DNA of 23,329 bases from Deltaproteobacteria bacterium (GTDB lineage: Bacteria; Myxococcota_A; UBA9160; UBA4427): assembly GCA_011051925.1 (NCBI GenBank), contig DRKE01000243.1, forward strand, positions 1 to 23,329, written 5' to 3'. Below the pieces are notes generated by a model. That model made no database searches. It was given only the letters and a program-made list of their open reading frames with translations, and was not told the origin of the DNA. The position numbers and the translations under genes are program-made. This document shows, piece after piece, positions 15,371 to 22,651 of the stretch (within the stretch, counting starts at the first letter, position 1; every line of letters begins with the position of its first letter).

Positions 15371-16602
15371 CAATCGTTCATGCAGTGTTCGGCGACCGCG
15401 GCGAACACGCTCTTCATGCGATAGGTCCCATTGGCTTCGAAGTCGTCTGCAATCGCCTCGATCGCATCCCGGTCAGCCTGGTCCCTGGGACCGCGGAAGC
15501 AGACCTGCTGGAAGACCTTCTCGACCTGGCAGACCGAGAAAGCCCGGGTCGACGCGACCTCGGCGCCGAGACTCTTCGGACCGAAGCCCCGATCGGTCGG
15601 GCCCCGCCAGCCGAGCGTCGAGTTCTGTCCCTCGCGCCAGTAGTTGATCCAGCTGTTGTCGGTCGTGATGTAGCCGAAGGGAAAAACGTTGCCGTTCTGG
15701 AGGTATTTGTCCTGGACGACGCCGGGCGTATGGACCATCCGTCCCTGGTCCTCGTCCCAATCGAAATAGGCGAAAGCGCCGGCCAGGGCGTCCATCCCCG
15801 CATGACATCCGAAACAGGTATTCAGGTAGATCTGGCTGTCCCCGCCCGGACTGCGATTGACGTCCTGCCGGATCCGATCGCCCGGTCGCGTGATGTCCTT
15901 CAACTCTTCCATGTCGCGACAGAGATGGTTGATCGCCGTGAAGCGCCACATCGCGCGGTTGGTGCCGTCGACGAAGAAGGCCTCCGCAGCGGCGCGGGTG
16001 GTGAGGACACCCGCCGCATCGCTCGGCGAGAGCTGCGAGCCGGGCAGTCCGGACTGGGTCCGTCGGATCAACAGCGCGGGATCGCTGAGATCGATTCCGT
16101 CGTCTTCGAGTGCCTCGTAGTGGGCATTGCTCGTCTGCTGGAAATTCGGGGAGACGACCCCGTTGGCGCCGGTGTAGATGATGTCCTCGGAAAGGATGAG
16201 GTTGAAGGGGACGTCGTCCCGGATCATCCCGATCACCGTCGCCGTATAGTCGTTGAGCGGCGCGAAGACGGTCTGGGCTTCGTTGGTCCAGGGCGTGATG
16301 AAATTCTTCAGGACCACGTTGTAGAAGTTCGGATTCCGCATCGCGATCTCGGCCGCGAGATCCGCGCGGCCCAGCCCGATCTGGGTCGCCATGTCGGAGA
16401 GGGTCGTGGCGTCCGGCGGGACCCCGGCCAGACGGTCGTGCATGCGACGCGCACGATCGATGTCGTCCATCTGGGCATTCGCCAGCGGGGCCCCGAGAAG
16501 CAGCATCCCGACCGCGAGCAGGAGAGCGACGGCGCCGTTCGTCCGACGCCGCTTCCCGCGCGAATCCTCGCATCCGTCCATCATCATCATCGTGTTCGCC
16601 AT
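15370..16602 (-). CDS. secreted mono-heme protein, planctomycete-cytochrome/DUF1588-like
   Basis: The 410-aa product has a signal peptide with a basic n-region (RGKRRR, 15-20), a hydrophobic core (about 24-40) and ANAQ cleavage near residue 43. The heme motif CFGCH is at 263-267, directly followed by AGMDALAGAFAYFD. That resembles the C-A-S-C-H-x-x-x-D-P-L-G-F-A-L-E-x-F-D stretch of DUF1588 proteins, which accompany DUF1501-type proteins in Planctomycetes. Three further Cys (358, 368, 407) may form a disulfide. The start at 16602 is chosen because the signal peptide begins there; the codon run ATG-ATG-ATG-ATG at residues 5-8 offers alternatives. It is the first gene of the eight-gene operon, and its stop overlaps the next start. 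Electron partners are unknown. Confidence 0.8.
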   Translation of the reverse strand: MANTMMMMDGCEDSRGKRRRTNGAVALLLAVGMLLLGAPLANAQMDDIDRARRMHDRLAGVPPDATTLSDMATQIGLGRADLAAEIAMRNPNFYNVVLKNFITPWTNEAQTVFAPLNDYTATVIGMIRDDVPFNLILSEDIIYTGANGVVSPNFQQTSNAHYEALEDDGIDLSDPALLIRRTQSGLPGSQLSPSDAAGVLTTRAAAEAFFVDGTNRAMWRFTAINHLCRDMEELKDITRPGDRIRQDVNRSPGGDSQIYLNTCFGCHAGMDALAGAFAYFDWDEDQGRMVHTPGVVQDKYLQNGNVFPFGYITTDNSWINYWREGQNSTLGWRGPTDRGFGPKSLGAEVASTRAFSVCQVEKVFQQVCFRGPRDQADRDAIEAIADDFEANGTYRMKSVFAAVAEHCMND

Positions 16603-16752
16603 CTGAACTCGACCTCGTCTTCTTCCTGCGGCTTCACGCCCTACGACGCACCACACCACCCCGCAGCGGCTTCGAAATCCGATCGAAAACCCGCGGACGA
16701 CCATGCGTCGCGCTGGGGCTCATCTCCCATTCGGCGACATCCATTTCTTCTC

Positions 16753-16768
16753 GGTGATCCAGCTCACG
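16753..16768. promoter_or_regulatory. CRP/FNR-like operator in the divergent region
   Basis: GGTGATCCAGCTCACG contains GTGA-N6-TCAC, 8 of 10 CRP consensus bases. It is the same pattern as the three sites before the sigma factor gene. It lies 151 bases upstream of the operon start and 297 bases upstream of the DsbD-like gene. Confidence 0.45.
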
Positions 16769-16830
16769 ATATTGTGTGCTTTTCGCATCAGATCGCATCG
16801 TTACTCCGGAATCTGCCGGAGACCTTCTCG

Positions 16831-16848
16831 GGAATTGCCCGGAATTCC
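16831..16848. promoter_or_regulatory. inverted repeat GGAATT-N6-AATTCC
   Basis: Perfect 6-bp arms flank a 6-base spacer (GCCCGG), an arrangement typical of a dimeric regulator site. It lies midway between the two divergent genes. No known regulator is assigned. Confidence 0.35.
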
Positions 16849-16897
16849 GCTGGGATGCGGCGAGATTGCGGATCCCTTCGGGATTCGGGTCCTGCGT

Positions 16898-16919
16898 CAC
16901 TTCACGAACGACCGAAGTG
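16898..16919. promoter_or_regulatory. inverted repeat CACTTC-N10-GAAGTG
   Basis: Perfect 6-bp arms are separated by 10 bases, giving a two-turn centre spacing compatible with a dimeric repressor or activator. It lies 146 bases before the DsbD-like start. No known regulator is assigned. Confidence 0.3.
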
Positions 16920-17065
16920 TGCGAATTGACCAAAGGTTCGGACGGGGGGTCGACCGATAGCGGAGCGTCGGCGCCCGTGTCGTTTTGGCATCGTCGGCGA
17001 TCCGGCTCGGTCCCCTGAATTCCGGGCCCCCTTCGGGCGGTCCCGCGAGACGAGAAACCTTGAAG

Positions 17066-19378
17066 ATGACCCTCCCGATCCGAGTGCTCGCCTGTCTGGG
17101 CGGCCTTCTCCTGTGGCTCTCCGGTTCGGCGGGCCTGGCCGTTTCTCCCCCGGACAGCCCGGCGAAGGGCATCGATCCGGCGGAACGGCTCGAGCTGGCC
17201 TCTCTTCCCGGATCCGCCCGGACCCTCGCGGTCTTCGAGGACGACGCCCCCCAACTCGAAGCCCGCCTGCTCGTGTCGAGCGGCCCCGAGCGACGCATCG
17301 GCATCCTCTTCGATCTCGCTCCGGGCTGGCATGTCTATTGGCGGAATCCGGGCGAAACGGGAATTGCCCCCCGCCTCGGACTCGAGGCGGCGGGACACCG
17401 TGTCGGGCAGATCGTCTGGCCCACGCCCCGGACCTTCCGGGAAGCGGACGGGCTCTTCACGACCTGGGGGTACGAAGGGCGCGTCCTGCTCTCCGCCCCG
17501 ATCGAGCCGATCCCCGACGACGCGCACACGACCGGGTCCGGCCTCGCGACGAACGGGATCGGGACGGGCGACGGGGTCCGCGCGAAGACGACCGCCCTGA
17601 TCTGCCGGACCCAATGCGTTCCCGCCTCCTTCACGCTCTCGACGCCCCTCGATCCCGGTCTCTCCGCTTCGGACCAGAGAAGCATCGATGCGCTCTTCCG
17701 CGAAGCCGAAGCGAGCGAGCCTCGTGTGGCCTCGGCGTTGGGCCTCGAAGCCGAGGCCTTCTGGACCGGATCGCCTCCGACCGGGGACGAGGTGGGGCGC
17801 GTCGAGCTGGCCCTCCGTTCGTGTCCGGAAGGCGAAGCTTCCTGTCGGCCCCCTGAAGCCGGCAACGAAGAACCCCTCTTCATCCCCATCGACGCGGAAT
17901 CCCTGGAATTCTCGAAGGCCCGGGTGCTCGACACGATCGAACCCGATCGACGCTATGCGATCGCGATGGAAGCGGTCCGGCTCGCCGATCAGGGGGGCGA
18001 TCGGCTGCGTGGCCTCCTGCGCCTTTCCACGCCCTCGCGAGGCACGGAATACGTCGAAGTCGATGTGCCGATCCTCGAGCGGCAGGCCGGATCCCCCGCT
18101 GCCGCCCCGCCTGCGAGCGACGCGATCAGCGGGGGACGCTGGCTCCAGATCTTCCTTCTCGCCCTGATCGGCGGGCTGATCCTGAACGGGATGCCCTGCG
18201 TGCTCCCGGTTCTCGCGATCAAGGTCGTCGCGGTCGCCGACCTCGCGGAAAAGGACCCGCGCGAGGTCCGGCTCCACGGCCTGGCCTATACCGCCGGTGT
18301 CCTCGGCTCGATGGCGATCCTCGCGGCGATCGTCGTCGGACTCCGCGCCGCCGGCCATTCCGTCGGCTGGGGCTTCCAGTTCCAGGAACCGCTCTTCGTG
18401 GCCGGCATCAGCGCGCTCCTCGTCGCCTTCGCCCTCAATCTCTTCGGCGTCTACGAAATCGAGTTCGGACAAGGACGACTCGCGGCCGTCGGTCAGGACG
18501 CGACGGGACTCCGACGATCGGTCTTCGAGGGCCTGCTTGCCGTCGTGCTCGCGACGCCCTGTACGGCCCCCTTCCTCGGAACGGCCGTCGGCTTCGCCTT
18601 CGCGACCTCGGGATTCGGGATCGCAGCGATCTTCCTCGCCATCGGAGCCGGCCTCGCGTCGCCCTTCCTGGCCGTCAGCTTCTTCCCCCGCCTGGCCCGC
18701 TTCATCCCGCGTTCGGGCCCCTGGATGATGAAGCTCCGGGCGGGGCTCGGATTCAGCCTGCTCGCCACGGTCGTCTGGCTTCTCTACGTCCTCGGCCAGA
18801 GCGGGGGCGCGACCGCCGTCGTCGCCATGACGGGCAATCTCCTCTTCCTGGCCTTCCTTCTCTGGATCTTCGGACAGCTCCAACCGATCCGGCGGGTCTG
18901 GCTCGGACGGCTCGGTGCGGTCGCGATCACGGGCCTCGCCTTCGCGGGATTCAATCTGATCGATTTCGATCGCGCGGGCGCCGCGGCGCCGGCTCGAATG
19001 GGGACACAGACCGGATCGGAATGGCGCGTCTGGTCGGAAGAGGCTGTCGCGGAAGCGCTCTCCGAGGGACATCCCGTTTTCGTCGATTTCACGGCGGACT
19101 GGTGTCTCACCTGCCAGGTGAACGAGCGCACCGTGCTCGGGCGGCCCGCGATCCTCGAGGCCTTTCGCAACGGCGGATACGTCCTCTTCAAGGCGGATTG
19201 GACCCGACGGAACGAGGCGATCCGCCGCAAACTCGCGGAATTCGGACGCGCGGGGGTTCCCCTGTACCTGGTCTATTCCCCCGATGCCCCGGAGCGGCCC
19301 CGGATCCTTTCCGAGCTGCTGAGCCGACGCGAGGTCCTGTCCGCCCTGGCCCGCTCCCGATGGGCCCTCCGAGACTGA
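17066..19378 (+). CDS. DsbD/ScsB-type transmembrane thiol:disulfide reductase
   Basis: This inner-membrane protein carries reducing power from cytoplasmic thioredoxin to periplasmic thiols. The 770-aa product has three parts. The N-terminal periplasmic domain (about 25-350) carries the pair Cys180/Cys184 (LICRTQC). The membrane domain (about 358-640) has the redox pair Cys378 (GMPCVLPV) and Cys499 (ATPCTAPF). The C-terminal thioredoxin domain carries DWCLTCQ (Cys680, Cys683). The long N-terminal domain is of the ScsB/DsbC-interchange type, not the short DsbD alpha domain. The ATG at 17066 starts the signal peptide; a TTG two codons earlier is an alternative. It leads the plus-strand cluster and probably feeds electrons to the TlpA-like protein 94 bases downstream, and perhaps to heme maturation for the divergent cytochromes. 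Confidence 0.93.
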   Translation: MTLPIRVLACLGGLLLWLSGSAGLAVSPPDSPAKGIDPAERLELASLPGSARTLAVFEDDAPQLEARLLVSSGPERRIGILFDLAPGWHVYWRNPGETGIAPRLGLEAAGHRVGQIVWPTPRTFREADGLFTTWGYEGRVLLSAPIEPIPDDAHTTGSGLATNGIGTGDGVRAKTTALICRTQCVPASFTLSTPLDPGLSASDQRSIDALFREAEASEPRVASALGLEAEAFWTGSPPTGDEVGRVELALRSCPEGEASCRPPEAGNEEPLFIPIDAESLEFSKARVLDTIEPDRRYAIAMEAVRLADQGGDRLRGLLRLSTPSRGTEYVEVDVPILERQAGSPAAAPPASDAISGGRWLQIFLLALIGGLILNGMPCVLPVLAIKVVAVADLAEKDPREVRLHGLAYTAGVLGSMAILAAIVVGLRAAGHSVGWGFQFQEPLFVAGISALLVAFALNLFGVYEIEFGQGRLAAVGQDATGLRRSVFEGLLAVVLATPCTAPFLGTAVGFAFATSGFGIAAIFLAIGAGLASPFLAVSFFPRLARFIPRSGPWMMKLRAGLGFSLLATVVWLLYVLGQSGGATAVVAMTGNLLFLAFLLWIFGQLQPIRRVWLGRLGAVAITGLAFAGFNLIDFDRAGAAAPARMGTQTGSEWRVWSEEAVAEALSEGHPVFVDFTADWCLTCQVNERTVLGRPAILEAFRNGGYVLFKADWTRRNEAIRRKLAEFGRAGVPLYLVYSPDAPERPRILSELLSRREVLSALARSRWALRD

Positions 19379-19472
19379 TCGAGACTGCGATTCCCGTCAC
19401 ATTTTTCTCATTGCGGCTCGCCGACGAGACGATGCACCAGGGAGTCGAAGAACCTCCGGGAGGGTTCCACGC

Positions 19473-20024
19473 ATGACCGCACGTCGGCACCAGAATCGTT
19501 TCCTCGCCAGTCCTGCGAGGCCGCGCATCCTCGCGATCGTGGCGTTCGTCGTCATCTCCCTCCTCGCGTCGGCTTTGCCCACGATCGCGCTCGAGGCCGG
19601 CGATCGTGCCCCGGCCTTCGCGGCGCCCGCCCTCGGCGGGAAGGGGATGGTCGAGCTCGGTCGCTATCGGGGAAAGGTCGTCTATCTCGATTTCTGGGCG
19701 TCCTGGTGTGCTCCCTGCCTGACCGCGATTCCCGAGATCGAAAAGATGCGCAAGGAGTTCCCCAGCCGGGACTTCCAGATCCTCGCCGTGAATCTCGACC
19801 AGAGCGAGCGGAAGGCCCTGCGCTTCCTGAAGAAGCATCCGATCGGCTATCCGAGCGCCAGCGATCCGAAGGGCAGTCTGCCGGGCCAGTACGGCGTCGA
19901 AACGATGCCGACCTCCTACCTGATCGATCGCGACGGCGTCATCCGTTACGTCCATCGCGGATTCCAGCGGGGGGACAGCGCGAAGCTGCGCCATGAGATC
20001 CGCGCGCTGCTCGAGGCGAAATGA
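19473..20024 (+). CDS. TlpA/ResA-like thioredoxin-family protein
   Basis: This 183-aa periplasmic thiol-disulfide protein is either anchored or secreted by an N-terminal hydrophobic stretch (about 19-38). A redoxin domain follows, with the active site WASWCAPC (Cys79, Cys82) and the cis-proline loop VETMPTSYLIDRDG. This is typical of TlpA/ResA proteins that reduce apocytochromes or specific client proteins. The Shine-Dalgarno GGGAGGG lies just before the ATG and partly pairs with the preceding GAACC, so some translational damping is possible. The stop overlaps the next start as ATGA, tying it tightly to the DUF4266 lipoprotein. The client is likely in this cluster, perhaps the Cys-tailed DUF4266 product, but this is inference. 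Confidence 0.93.
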   Translation: MTARRHQNRFLASPARPRILAIVAFVVISLLASALPTIALEAGDRAPAFAAPALGGKGMVELGRYRGKVVYLDFWASWCAPCLTAIPEIEKMRKEFPSRDFQILAVNLDQSERKALRFLKKHPIGYPSASDPKGSLPGQYGVETMPTSYLIDRDGVIRYVHRGFQRGDSAKLRHEIRALLEAK

Positions 20025-20263
20025 CCGACATGACGAGGGAGACGGCGAAACGCCTGCTGATCGGTCTCGTCCTGCTTTCTCTCGGACTCGCGAGCAGCGC
20101 CTGCGTCCGGGTCAAACCCTGGGAACGCGATCTGCTGGCACGCCGCGACATGGCCTGGGAGCCCGACGGCCTCGAGGCCGCCCGGGAAGCCCATATCTAC
20201 TTCAGCAAGGAAGCCTCCCTGCCCGGCGGAAGCGGCGGGGGCGGCGGCTGTGGCTGCAACTGA
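20021..20263 (+). CDS. DUF4266 small lipoprotein with Gly/Cys tail
   Basis: The 80-aa product is a lipoprotein: hydrophobic signal (11-24) and lipobox ending in SSAC with Cys28. The DUF4266 hallmark follows: CVRVKPWERDLLARRDM, then HIYFSKEA, and a C-terminal tail of glycines ending GCGCN (Cys77, Cys79). Length and all blocks match the family. DUF4266 genes are normally found next to DUF3570, thioredoxin and ApbE-like genes, exactly as here. The two terminal Cys could bind a metal or form a redox pair served by the TlpA-like protein; this has not been shown. The ATGA overlap with the upstream gene fixes the start. Confidence 0.92.
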   Translation: MTDMTRETAKRLLIGLVLLSLGLASSACVRVKPWERDLLARRDMAWEPDGLEAAREAHIYFSKEASLPGGSGGGGGCGCN

Positions 20264-20295
20264 GTTTCCGGATCCGTCCGGAGGGGTCGCGATCG

Positions 20296-21687
20296 ATGGC
20301 GCATGAGTGGGAGAACGGGGCGGACGATCGTCCGATGCATCGCGCATCGGAGGATCCCGAGCCTCCATTTCACGAAGGAGGTGACGCGAAGAGCGCCGCG
20401 TCCTTCGCGCTGCCCCGCCCGAGCCGGACCCTCACCGCCCTCACGACCAGCGCCCTCGCGCTCCCCGGCATCGCCGGCAGCGCGCGTGCCGAAACGCCGA
20501 TCGAGCGGGCCAGCGCCTCCTCGGCATTCAGCTACTACAAGGAAGACGACCTCCCCTCCGGAAAATTCGCCGGGGCGGGAAACGGATCGCGCGAGCGCTA
20601 CGAGGTCTTCACGGGGCAGCTTCGATTCGATGTCCCCCTGACCGAGAGAACCGATCTCGGGGTCGATTTCCTCTACGAGAAGATGAGCGGCGCCTCCCCC
20701 TGGTTCGTCCAGGCGGACAGCGTGACGAACGAACCCGTCCAGGTGATGAGCGGGGCCACGATCGAGGACCAACGATTCGATCTCTCCCTCGACGTGGATT
20801 TCTTCATGGACCGCGGCAAGGACACCCTCTCGGGCGGGTTCTCGAAGGAGAACGACTACCTTTCGATCAACTTCGGATTGGCCGCCGAACGGAATCTCAA
20901 CGAGAAGAACACGACCGTCTCCGCTGCGGGCGCCTTCTCCTACGACTGGATCGATCCGACGGATGCAGACCTCTTCACGACGCGACCCGCCCACAAGAAG
21001 AAGTGGAGCGTCGACCTCTTCGCGGGTCTCTCCCAGATCTTCAGTCGCGCTTCGACCGGACAATTCACGATCAACTACAAACATTCCGACGGCTACCTGA
21101 GCGATCCCTACAAGGCGATTCGTGGGATCGGCCCCGGCGATCCCCTTCTCCCCGATCGCAGGCCGGGCAAGAAGGACCAGGTCAGTCTCCTCTTCCGCTA
21201 CCGACACCATTTCGAGAGCCTGAACGGCTCGCTCCACGCGGACTATCGTTTCTACGCCGACGACTGGGAGATGAAATCCCATACGGTCGACCTGGCCTGG
21301 TACCAGGATTTCCTGGGCCTGGGATGGCTGACGATCACTCCGAGCGTCCGCTGGTACAGCCAGAGCAAGGCCTTCTTCTACGACCCCCTCCTTCCAGCGG
21401 GCGCCGACCCGAAGACGGCCTCCAGCGACTACCGGCTCTCGCCCTACGGCGCGATCTCGTACCGGCTCAAGGTCGAGGCGGAGTTCGTCGACCTCTGGAA
21501 CTACGACGCGCCGGCCTGGCTCCAGGCGGTCGGCGTTTCGGATGGTTTCGACCTGATCGCCTCGCTCTCCGCGGAGCGCTATCTCTCGGACGGAAGCTTC
21601 GGCGTCGTCAGCGTCGGCAACGACGAAGAAGCACCCGCGCTGGTCCGCTTCAGTGTCTTCGCCTTCACGCTCACCGGACGTTTCTGA
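20296..21687 (+). CDS. DUF3570 outer-membrane-type protein (true start probably near 20389)
   Basis: The family is of unknown function and rich in alternating beta strands, consistent with an outer-membrane barrel. With the first in-frame ATG the product is 463 aa. A signal-like stretch lies at about 43-65 (LTALTTSALALPGIAGSARA), then repeated amphipathic strands ending in F (VFAFTLTGRF), a typical barrel C-terminus. Conserved spots are KMSGASPWF (SGAS at 131-134) and VMSGATIEDQR (SGAT at 152-155), the latter resembling ApbE flavinylation sites. Residues 1-31 have poor GC3 and no family likeness. A perfect AAGGAGGTGA at 20375-20384 sits 7 bases before codon 32 context (20389, AAG), where the signal peptide begins. 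The natural start may have been an ATG there. Confidence 0.85.
   Translation: MAHEWENGADDRPMHRASEDPEPPFHEGGDAKSAASFALPRPSRTLTALTTSALALPGIAGSARAETPIERASASSAFSYYKEDDLPSGKFAGAGNGSRERYEVFTGQLRFDVPLTERTDLGVDFLYEKMSGASPWFVQADSVTNEPVQVMSGATIEDQRFDLSLDVDFFMDRGKDTLSGGFSKENDYLSINFGLAAERNLNEKNTTVSAAGAFSYDWIDPTDADLFTTRPAHKKKWSVDLFAGLSQIFSRASTGQFTINYKHSDGYLSDPYKAIRGIGPGDPLLPDRRPGKKDQVSLLFRYRHHFESLNGSLHADYRFYADDWEMKSHTVDLAWYQDFLGLGWLTITPSVRWYSQSKAFFYDPLLPAGADPKTASSDYRLSPYGAISYRLKVEAEFVDLWNYDAPAWLQAVGVSDGFDLIASLSAERYLSDGSFGVVSVGNDEEAPALVRFSVFAFTLTGRF
20375..20384 (+). promoter_or_regulatory. perfect Shine-Dalgarno without a start codon
   Basis: AAGGAGGTGA is fully complementary to the 16S rRNA 3' end. Seven bases after its AGGAGG core is AAG (20389), not ATG, in the frame of the DUF3570 gene. 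GC3 jumps to nearly 100% from that codon on, so this marks the original translation start. Confidence 0.6.
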
Positions 21688-21715
21688 TGCCCGGATCCGC
21701 GACGAGGCCTTAGGC

Positions 21716-22651
21716 ATGCGCCTCGAGCGATTCCGCTTTCGCGCCATGGGCAGCCCTTGCGAGTTCCTCTTCTTCGGCGCATCGCGCCCTTCCCTCGCGC
21801 CGATCGTGGAGGCCTGTGGCCGGGAGATCCTGCGCCTCGAACGGAAATTCTCCCGCTACCGCGAAGACAGTCTCGCCTCCCGGATCAATCGGAGCGCCGG
21901 GGATCCCGCCGGCATCCGGGTCGACGCAGAGACCGCCGCGCTGCTCGACTTCGCCGAAACGGCTCATCGCGAGAGCGGCGGCCGCTTCGACCCGACCTCG
22001 GGCGTCCTCCGCCGCGTCTGGGATTTCCGGTCGGGTCGGTTGCCCGACCCCGTCGAGCTCGAAGAGACCCTCGGCCTCGTCGGCTGGTCGAGGCTCCGAT
22101 GGGATCGGCCCCGGCTCGTCCTGCCGATCGCCGGCATGGAACTCGATTTCGGCGGGTTCGTGAAGGAATACGCCGCCGATCGCGTCGCGGAGATCGCACG
22201 ACGGGCGGGATTGGGTTCGGGGCTCGTCGATCTCGGCGGCGATCTCGCCGTCGTCGGCCCCCGTCCGGGGGGCGCCCCCTGGCTCGTGGGCATCCGGGAT
22301 CCGAGAAGACCCGATGCAGCCATCGCGCGCTTTGCCCTCGCATCCGGGGGCCTCGCGACGAGCGGCGACTACGAGCGTTGCATGATCGTCGACGGCGTTC
22401 GCTACGGCCATCTCCTCGATCCCCGAACCGGAAGGTCCCATCGGTCGGGTCCTGCCTGCGTTTCGGTGACGGCGGCCCATTGCCTGATCGCCGGCGCGAC
22501 CGCGACGATCGCCATGCTGCATTCCGAGGACGATGCGCCCGACTTTCTCTCCCGGGTCGGCCTGCCCCATCTGCTGGTCTCGCAATCCGGCGAACTGCGC
22601 GGGACGATGCGACGCCTGCCGCGCCGCCGAACCGCCTTCACGAACGCGTAG
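21716..22651 (+). CDS. FAD:protein FMN transferase-like protein, divergent ApbE family
   Basis: ApbE-family enzymes move FMN from FAD onto Thr/Ser of exported proteins. The 311-aa product shows family blocks in order: FRAMGSPCEF (8-17), GGRFDPTSG (88-96), DFGGFVKEYAADR (144-156, normally DLGGIAKGYAVD), LVDLGGDLAVVG (170-181), LATSGDYER (213-221) and HLLDPRTGRS (232-241). The C-terminal metal-binding stretch, usually ADALATAL, reads IAGATATIAML, with Gly in place of the usual Asp. There is no signal peptide from the ATG at 21716, which GAGG precedes, so it may act in the cytoplasm or be exported unusually. It lies 28 bases after DUF3570, so that protein is the likely substrate. Its end overlaps the convergent secretin gene by 14 bases. 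Confidence 0.88.
   Translation: MRLERFRFRAMGSPCEFLFFGASRPSLAPIVEACGREILRLERKFSRYREDSLASRINRSAGDPAGIRVDAETAALLDFAETAHRESGGRFDPTSGVLRRVWDFRSGRLPDPVELEETLGLVGWSRLRWDRPRLVLPIAGMELDFGGFVKEYAADRVAEIARRAGLGSGLVDLGGDLAVVGPRPGGAPWLVGIRDPRRPDAAIARFALASGGLATSGDYERCMIVDGVRYGHLLDPRTGRSHRSGPACVSVTAAHCLIAGATATIAMLHSEDDAPDFLSRVGLPHLLVSQSGELRGTMRRLPRRRTAFTNA

Larger units (their letters stand above)
16603..17065. other. divergent intergenic regulatory region
   Basis: This 463-base stretch has no credible gene. It separates the minus-strand operon (starting at 16602) from the plus-strand redox cluster (starting at 17066), so it should hold both promoters. It is less GC-rich than its surroundings around 16740-16850 and contains three inverted repeats listed separately. 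I could not identify a convincing -35/-10 pair; TTGACC at 16926 has no well-spaced -10 partner. Confidence 0.7.

Noticed and set aside
15385..16929. 514-codon plus-strand frame across the mono-heme protein and into the divergent spacer
   Set aside because: It is antisense to a gene with signal peptide and heme motif, and has no recognisable domain.
16926..16960. TTGACC followed by CGATAG as a promoter for the DsbD-like gene
   Set aside because: The spacer would be 23 bases, too long for a sigma-70 promoter.
16634..19072. 812-codon minus-strand open frame across the DsbD-like gene
   Set aside because: Its composition is almost only E, D, R and G, with no family likeness; it is a shadow of the plus-strand gene.
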